64,000 bases of DNA from Paraburkholderia sp. BL21I4N1 (GTDB lineage: Bacteria; Pseudomonadota; Gammaproteobacteria; Burkholderiales; Burkholderiaceae): the NCBI RefSeq assembly GCF_002973525.1, contig NZ_PVEN01000022.1, positions 1-64,000 of the forward strand. The letters run 5' to 3'. Positions 59,505-64,000 of this stretch are shown here, piece by piece. The translations under genes were made by a program, and so were the position numbers. The notes beneath the pieces were generated by a model. The model was not told where the DNA came from. It did no database searches and saw only the letters and a program-made list of their open reading frames with translations. The stretch's first letter is position 1. Every line of letters begins with the position of its first letter.

Positions 59505-60548
59505 TCAATGAGCGAAGGAACGCTTCCCCGCGACGGCCGGTGTCCCCACTGCGGCTTTCAACGTCTCCGACGGCCGCATACCGAACAGCTTGCGGTAATC
59601 CGTCGCGAACTGGCTTAGATGCCAGAACCCCCACGCCGCCGCAACGTCTTGCACCGAGCGTGATTCACGTGCCGCATTGGAAAGATCGCGGCGCGCGCCG
59701 TTCAGGCGAATCGCGCGGAGATACGTGGCGGGGGCCATTCCCAGCACATCCTGAAAGCAGTACTGCAGCGTGCGCCGGCTCACATGCAGCCGCTCGCATA
59801 ACTCCGGCACGCTGATCGCCCGGTCGCGATTGACCAGCAGATACTCGCGCGCTTCCGATACGATCGACTGACGGCGCGGACGCGCCGGCATCGGCATCGG
59901 CTCCGACGCCGGCAACGCGCCGACATCGAACAGCGAAGCGAGCACCGACGCCTGCAGATTGTTGCGCGCGAACGGCGACAGCGGCGTGCCGCGCGCCGCG
60001 CCGTCGTCGAGCAGTTGCCGGAGCGACGCGCACAAGCGCTCCTTGCGTGCCCGGCCGATCGACACCACTTCCGTGTGCGGCACATGATCGGCCAGCCCGA
60101 CGCGCTCGACATCCGCCGCGTAACGACGCAGCACGTCCCCTTTGACCACCACGCCAAAAATCTCGTAGCCGGCCGACGTCAGCAGTTCAAATTCGACGCC
60201 GCCCGGACGGAACGCCAGCGCATCGCCCGCGATCACTTGCGCGTCGATGCGGCCCGAGCCCGCAGGGCACGTCGGAATGCCGAACCAGTAGGCGTCTTTT
60301 TGCACCTCGCAGGTTTGCCGCAACGTGTGGCTGGTCGTTTCGACGAACACCTGCATGTGATCGAGGCACAACTCGGTCAGGCCGCCGACGAAACTGCCCG
60401 CAGTCAACTGGTCGTAGAGCTGGTTCCAGCCGTGCAGGTTGCGCGCCTGTTCATCGGCGTCGTGCGCGACGCAGGTCTGCACGCGGAAGCTCGGCTGCGG
60501 TGTGAGCATCGCACGGGTCTCGCTATCGGATGGGATGTCGATCGTCAT
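59505..60548 (-). CDS. AraC-family regulator, EutR-like
   Basis: A 347-residue regulator with a C-terminal AraC helix-turn-helix pair (about 240-335: SVPELCERLHVSRRTLQYCFQDVLG and VQDVAAAWGFWHLSQFATDYRKLFG). The WGFWHLSQFAxDYRxLFGxxPSETL signature is that of the EutR group, which senses ethanolamine with B12. The start at 60548 (MTIDIPSDSE) is preferred. It is divergent from the aldehyde dehydrogenase, and eutBC stand close by, which supports a role in ethanolamine use. Confidence 0.82.
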   Translation of the reverse strand: MTIDIPSDSETRAMLTPQPSFRVQTCVAHDADEQARNLHGWNQLYDQLTAGSFVGGLTELCLDHMQVFVETTSHTLRQTCEVQKDAYWFGIPTCPAGSGRIDAQVIAGDALAFRPGGVEFELLTSAGYEIFGVVVKGDVLRRYAADVERVGLADHVPHTEVVSIGRARKERLCASLRQLLDDGAARGTPLSPFARNNLQASVLASLFDVGALPASEPMPMPARPRRQSIVSEAREYLLVNRDRAISVPELCERLHVSRRTLQYCFQDVLGMAPATYLRAIRLNGARRDLSNAARESRSVQDVAAAWGFWHLSQFATDYRKLFGMRPSETLKAAVGTPAVAGKRSFAH

Positions 60549-60658
60549 ACCGGATCTGCGTAAACGGGTATCGAAGCGGGAGAGGAACGCAATTCCCATG
60601 CCGAACGGTTTCGCGGGCCGCCCCGCTCTGCCTGAGCGGCTTCGCGTGCGCCACGCTC

Positions 60659-60677
60659 CTGTTCAATTACTGAACAG
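60659..60677. promoter_or_regulatory. Inverted repeat, candidate activator site upstream of the aldehyde dehydrogenase
   Basis: CTGTTCA-N5-TGAACAG is a perfect seven-base inverted repeat. A further half-site CTGAACAG lies at 60722-60729. The centre is about 125 bases upstream of the -24 element at 60793, a usual distance for an enhancer-binding protein. Confidence 0.55.
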
Positions 60678-60792
60678 CCTTGCACAGGCTGATCAGAAAC
60701 GGGACGTTCCCGCCTTGCCACCTGAACAGCGCCGCGCCGCACGGCGTGCGCGAGTGCTTGCTGCGCGTGCACGGATCCCCAGCGCGGTGCAT

Positions 60793-60808
60793 TGGCACAC
60801 TTCTGGCT
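60793..60808 (+). promoter_or_regulatory. Candidate sigma-54 promoter of the aldehyde dehydrogenase
   Basis: TGGCACACTTCTGGCT matches the sigma-54 consensus TGGCAC-N5-TTGCW at all but one position and keeps the GG and GC doublets at the required spacing. It is 77 bases before the ATG at 60885. Aldehyde dehydrogenases of this type are sigma-54 dependent in several relatives. Confidence 0.6.
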
Positions 60809-60884
60809 GTAGCCTCTCGCGGCCAAGCGAAATATCGCGCCGAATATAGCCCATTCAAACATTCACCATGTGAGGAGCACACAG

Positions 60885-62405
60885 ATGAATCACGCAGAAA
60901 TGCAATTTCTGACCACCGAATTCCCGTACAAAAAGCAGTATGCGAATTTTATCGGCGGCGAATGGGTCAAGCCCGTGGGTGGTGAGTACTTCGACAACGT
61001 ATCGCCGATCACCGGCGAGGCGTTTACGTCGATCCCGCGTTCGCGCGAGGCCGATATCGAACTTGCGCTCGACGCCGCGCATCGCGCGAAAACGGCTTGG
61101 GGAAAAACCTCCACCACCGACCGCTCGAACATCCTGAACCGCATTGCCGACCGGATGGAAGCGAACCTGCAACGTCTCGCGGTCGCCGAAACGATCGACA
61201 ACGGCAAGCCGCTGCGCGAAACCATGGCGGCCGACATTCCGCTCGCGATCGACCACTTCCGCTATTTCGCCGGCGCCGTGCGCGCACAGGAAGGCTCGAT
61301 CTCCGAGATCGATCACGACACGGTCGCGTATCACTTTCATGAACCGCTCGGCGTGGTCGGCCAGATCATTCCGTGGAATTTCCCGATTCTGATGGCCGTG
61401 TGGAAACTCGCGCCCGCACTCGCCGCCGGCAATTGCGTGGTGCTCAAGCCGGCCGAGCAAACGCCCGCGTCGATTCTCGTGCTGGTCGAACTGATTCACG
61501 ACCTGCTGCCCGCGGGCGTGCTGAACGTGGTTAACGGCTTCGGCCTCGAAGCCGGCAAGCCGCTCGCGTCGAACAAGCGGATCGCCAAGATCGCGTTTAC
61601 CGGCGAGACCACCACGGGCCGCCTCATCATGCAGTACGCGAGCCAGAACATCATTCCGGTCACGCTCGAACTGGGCGGCAAGAGCCCGAACATTTTCTTC
61701 GACGACGTGATGAACGCCGACGACAGCTATTTCGACAAGGCGCTCGAAGGCTTCACGATGTTCGCGCTGAATCAGGGTGAAGTATGTACGTGTCCGTCGC
61801 GCGTGCTGATCGACGAGAAGATCTACGACCGTTTCATGGAACGTGCGTTGAAGCGCGTCGCGGCGATCACGCAAGGGCATCCGCTCGACAGCAAGACGAT
61901 GATCGGCGCGCAGGCGTCCCAGGAGCAACTGGAGAAGATCCTGTCGTATGTCGACCTCGGCAAGCAGGAGGGTGCCGAATGTTTGATCGGTGGCGAGCGC
62001 AATCAACTCGACGGTGAATTGAGCAAAGGCTATTACGTGAAGCCGACCGTGTTCCGCGGCCACAACAAGATGCGCATCTTCCAGGAGGAAATCTTCGGAC
62101 CGGTGGTGTCGGTCACGACGTTCAAGACCGAAGAAGAAGCGCTCGAGATCGCCAACGACACGTTGTACGGTCTCGGCGCCGGCGTCTGGACGCGCGACGG
62201 CACGCGCGCCTATCGCTTCGGCCGTCAGATCCAGGCGGGCCGCGTGTGGACCAACTGCTACCACGCGTATCCGGCGCATGCGGCATTTGGCGGCTACAAG
62301 CAATCGGGCATTGGCCGCGAGAATCACAAGATGATGCTCGACCACTATCAGCAGACCAAGAACCTGCTGGTCAGCTATAGCGACAAGCCGCTCGGCTTCT
62401 TCTAG
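60885..62405 (+). CDS. NAD-dependent acetaldehyde dehydrogenase (ExaC/AcoD type)
   Basis: A 506-residue aldehyde dehydrogenase, the exact length of the ExaC/AcoD group that oxidises acetaldehyde to acetate. The substrate-activating Glu is in LELGGKSPN, and the catalytic Cys is C301 in GEVCTCPSR. IPWNFPILMAVWKLAPAL is the cofactor-binding opening of the domain. GAGGAG precedes the ATG at 60885. It lies between an EutR-like regulator and eutBC, so it would remove the acetaldehyde released by ethanolamine ammonia-lyase. A terminator separates it from the DUF779 gene. Confidence 0.92.
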   Translation: MNHAEMQFLTTEFPYKKQYANFIGGEWVKPVGGEYFDNVSPITGEAFTSIPRSREADIELALDAAHRAKTAWGKTSTTDRSNILNRIADRMEANLQRLAVAETIDNGKPLRETMAADIPLAIDHFRYFAGAVRAQEGSISEIDHDTVAYHFHEPLGVVGQIIPWNFPILMAVWKLAPALAAGNCVVLKPAEQTPASILVLVELIHDLLPAGVLNVVNGFGLEAGKPLASNKRIAKIAFTGETTTGRLIMQYASQNIIPVTLELGGKSPNIFFDDVMNADDSYFDKALEGFTMFALNQGEVCTCPSRVLIDEKIYDRFMERALKRVAAITQGHPLDSKTMIGAQASQEQLEKILSYVDLGKQEGAECLIGGERNQLDGELSKGYYVKPTVFRGHNKMRIFQEEIFGPVVSVTTFKTEEEALEIANDTLYGLGAGVWTRDGTRAYRFGRQIQAGRVWTNCYHAYPAHAAFGGYKQSGIGRENHKMMLDHYQQTKNLLVSYSDKPLGFF

Positions 62406-62426
62406 GCCTCACGATCCTGTTCGCAC

Positions 62427-62455
62427 GAGCCGCCTTGCGCGGCTCGCGCTTTTTT
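62427..62455 (+). terminator. Terminator between the aldehyde dehydrogenase and DUF779 genes
   Basis: CGAGCCGC and GCGGCTCG form an eight-bp stem with a five-base loop, then CGC and a T-run. The DUF779 gene starts only about 15 bases later, so this may be a partial terminator. Confidence 0.8.
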
Positions 62456-62469
62456 CAGCGAGGCATGGG

Positions 62470-62865
62470 ATGGTTGACGAGAAAGAAGTGGCCCGCGTAG
62501 TCGCGACACCGGCCGCCGTCGAGTTGATCGACAAACTGCGCGCCGAACATGGCGCCGTGCTGTTTCATCAATCGGGTGGCTGCTGCGACGGCAGTGCACC
62601 GATGATGTTTCCGCAAGGCGAGTTCATGGTCGGTTCGTCGGACGTGAAACTCGGCACGATTGCCAATGTGCCGTTCTACATGAGCGAATCGCAATTCGAG
62701 TACTGGCAGCACACGCAGTTGATTATCGACGCGGTGCCGGGCAATGGCGGCATGTTTTCTTTGGAACGCCCCAGCGGCTTGCGGTTTTTAACGCGCTCGC
62801 GACTCTTTGAAGATGCCGAGAACGCGTGGCTGGCAACGCATCCGGTGGAACGCGCCGATACGTGA
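62470..62865 (+). CDS. DUF779 protein
   Basis: A 131-residue protein of the DUF779 family, with conserved HQSGGCCDGSAPMMF (about 33-47, two adjacent Cys) and GTIANVPFYMSESQFEYW. The family is regularly encoded next to acetaldehyde dehydrogenases of the ExaC type, but its role is not known. The Cys pair and small size would allow metal binding or a redox role, which is speculation. It converges on eutC with five bases between stops. Confidence 0.88.
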   Translation: MVDEKEVARVVATPAAVELIDKLRAEHGAVLFHQSGGCCDGSAPMMFPQGEFMVGSSDVKLGTIANVPFYMSESQFEYWQHTQLIIDAVPGNGGMFSLERPSGLRFLTRSRLFEDAENAWLATHPVERADT

Positions 62866-62870
62866 TGGAT

Positions 62871-63677
62871 TTACGTCGCCGCCGTGCCTGATGGATTTGA
62901 ATTGTCGCTAACGGCGGGCGTTGCCGGCGCACTTTCCAGCAGCGCGTCGCTGTCGTCTTTCAGGCCGACGCCCGTGAGACCCAAACGTCTTGCGTGCGTC
63001 AGCAGGTAGTGCAACTTGTGCGCGGCGTGCGGGTAGTCTAGTCCTTCGGGACGCACGTTGGAAATGCAGTTGCGCTGCGCGTCGCTGCAACCGACTTTCG
63101 GTGCGTAGGTCAGGTAGATACCGAGACTGTCCGGTGAACTCAGTCCGGGTCTCTCGCCGATCAACATGACCACCAGCCGGCTATTGAGCAACTCGCCGAT
63201 CTCATCGCCGAGCGCGACCCGCGCCTGGCGCGCAATCACGACCGGCCCAATTTTCCAGTCGGTGAGTTTCGCGCACACGGCCTGTAGCAACGGAATGGAT
63301 TGCTTCGCCGCGGCGAACGCCGACAGCCCGTCGCCGATCACGAACACCACTTCCGGCGAATCGTTCCGCACCTGCGCAAGCGCTGTGCGGCTCTCTTCCG
63401 ATAAACGTCGCCCCAAATCGGGACGCCGCAAATAATGCTCGCGATCGGGCGCGGCGCTGTGCGCATCTAGCGTCGTGAAGTTCAGCGCGCGCAGCTGTTC
63501 GTGCAGCGCCTCGGCATCGAGCGGATGATGCACGGCGTCGCGCGCTTGCGCATGCGACAGATTGAACGCGAGCAGCGGCGCCGTCGGCAAACTGTTGCCC
63601 GCGCGGCCCAACGCAATGCGCGCGTTGGTGAACTGGCGCAACGCGTTCCACGGATTCTTTTCGAGGAACTCGCTCAT
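62871..63677 (-). CDS. eutC: Ethanolamine ammonia-lyase small subunit
   Basis: A 268-residue subunit of the B12-dependent lyase that splits ethanolamine to acetaldehyde and ammonia. NPWNALRQFTNARIALGRAG at the N-terminus, VFVIGDGLSAFA and GERPGLSSPDSLGIYLTY are family hallmarks, and RNCISNVRPEGL marks the B12-binding region. The start at 63677 (MSEFLEKNPW) overlaps the eutB stop by four bases. The C-terminal 25 residues are a variable tail. Confidence 0.95.
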   Translation of the reverse strand: MSEFLEKNPWNALRQFTNARIALGRAGNSLPTAPLLAFNLSHAQARDAVHHPLDAEALHEQLRALNFTTLDAHSAAPDREHYLRRPDLGRRLSEESRTALAQVRNDSPEVVFVIGDGLSAFAAAKQSIPLLQAVCAKLTDWKIGPVVIARQARVALGDEIGELLNSRLVVMLIGERPGLSSPDSLGIYLTYAPKVGCSDAQRNCISNVRPEGLDYPHAAHKLHYLLTHARRLGLTGVGLKDDSDALLESAPATPAVSDNSNPSGTAAT

Positions 63678-64000
63678 GCGATTCCCATCCAGTCGTTCGC
63701 CCCTTCCAGCAGCGGTTGTTGCGGCGATGCGCTCAGCAATGCGCCGCGCGCGTCGGTGATCTGCATCGACTCCAGCCATTCCTCGAATTCCGGCGCGCGA
63801 CGCAGGCCGAGCACATCGCGCACGTACAGCGCGTCATGGAACGAGGTGCTTTGATAGTTGAGCATCACGTCGTCCGCGCCCGGAATGCCCATGATGAAAT
63901 TGATGCCCGCCACACCGAGCAGCGTGAGCAGATTGTCCATGTCGTCCTGATCCGCTTCGGCATGGTTCGTGTAGCAGATGTCGCAACCCATCGGCACGCC
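63674..64000 (-). CDS. eutB: Ethanolamine ammonia-lyase large subunit, C-terminal part (cut by window edge)
   Basis: The last 108 residues of EutB are present and the rest continues beyond the right edge. GCDICYTNHAEADQDDMD, IMGIPGADDVMLNYQSTSFHD and the EFEEWLESM end are characteristic of the catalytic barrel C-terminus. The stop overlaps the eutC start (ATGA), so the subunits are made together. No microcompartment shell genes are seen within the window. Confidence 0.95.
   Translation of the reverse strand, partial: GVPMGCDICYTNHAEADQDDMDNLLTLLGVAGINFIMGIPGADDVMLNYQSTSFHDALYVRDVLGLRRAPEFEEWLESMQITDARGALLSASPQQPLLEGANDWMGIA

Noticed and set aside
1..64000. CRISPR arrays, prophage, toxin-antitoxin or secretion clusters
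   Set aside because: No regularly spaced repeats and no phage, integrase, toxin or secretion genes were seen apart from the IS tail at the left edge.

Overview
The window looks like a stretch of the main chromosome of a Burkholderiaceae bacterium, most likely a Paraburkholderia. The grounds are high GC content with strong third-position GC bias, and the very close fit of many proteins to Burkholderia families. Examples are the hslVU pair with a six-residue HslV propeptide, the metX-metW overlap, a 619-residue GTP-type PEP carboxykinase, and a QueE with the unusual CX14CX2C cluster motif. Almost all of it is ordinary housekeeping DNA. I see no prophage, CRISPR array, plasmid functions or integrative element. 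The only mobile trace is the tail of an IS3-type transposase at the left edge.

Layout: 1-283 IS remnant; 514-2406 hslVU with its terminator; 2575-4424 a RegA/RegB-type redox two-component pair (minus); 4553-9388 a TPR/glycosyltransferase-like protein, a small CWC protein, argB, a HAD nucleotidase and slmA; 9720-14205 metX-metW, ampG and an M48 protease; 14220-19387 (minus) exonuclease III, a PPK2 kinase and gatCAB; 19778-26222 the cell-shape cluster mreBCD-mrdA-rodA, divergent from gatCAB; 26292-29966 (minus) a SEL1 protein, an HpcH/HpaI aldolase and queDEC; 30360-39075 (minus) tRNA-Phe, ntrX, ntrY, a DUF4390 protein, rsmB, htpX, a LysE/RhtB exporter, fmt and def; 39319-43982 dprA, a thioredoxin-like protein and topoisomerase III; 44174-47481 (minus) a LysR regulator and pckG; 47863-50258 a D-2-hydroxyacid dehydrogenase, a patatin and a thioesterase; 50461 tRNA-Lys; 50738-54384 a LysE exporter, an AraC regulator, an orphan amino-acid-binding protein and an aminotransferase; 54748-59409 dbpA, a small zinc ribbon, and the cadR/cadA divergent metal-resistance pair; 59505-64000 an ethanolamine/acetaldehyde block (AraC regulator, aldehyde dehydrogenase, DUF779 protein, eutC, partial eutB).

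Functional links: def, fmt and rsmB serve translation start and ribosome maturation. gatCAB makes Gln-tRNA and/or Asn-tRNA. mreBCD, PBP2 and RodA form the elongation machine, while AmpG recycles muropeptides. EutBC would split ethanolamine into ammonia and acetaldehyde, and the neighbouring 506-residue aldehyde dehydrogenase would oxidise the acetaldehyde, with no sign of a microcompartment. The most interesting regulatory DNA is a candidate sigma-54 promoter with an upstream inverted repeat before that dehydrogenase, a perfect CRP-type palindrome before the hydroxyacid dehydrogenase, and a textbook MerR-type operator between cadR and cadA. I found no convincing new multi-gene system.
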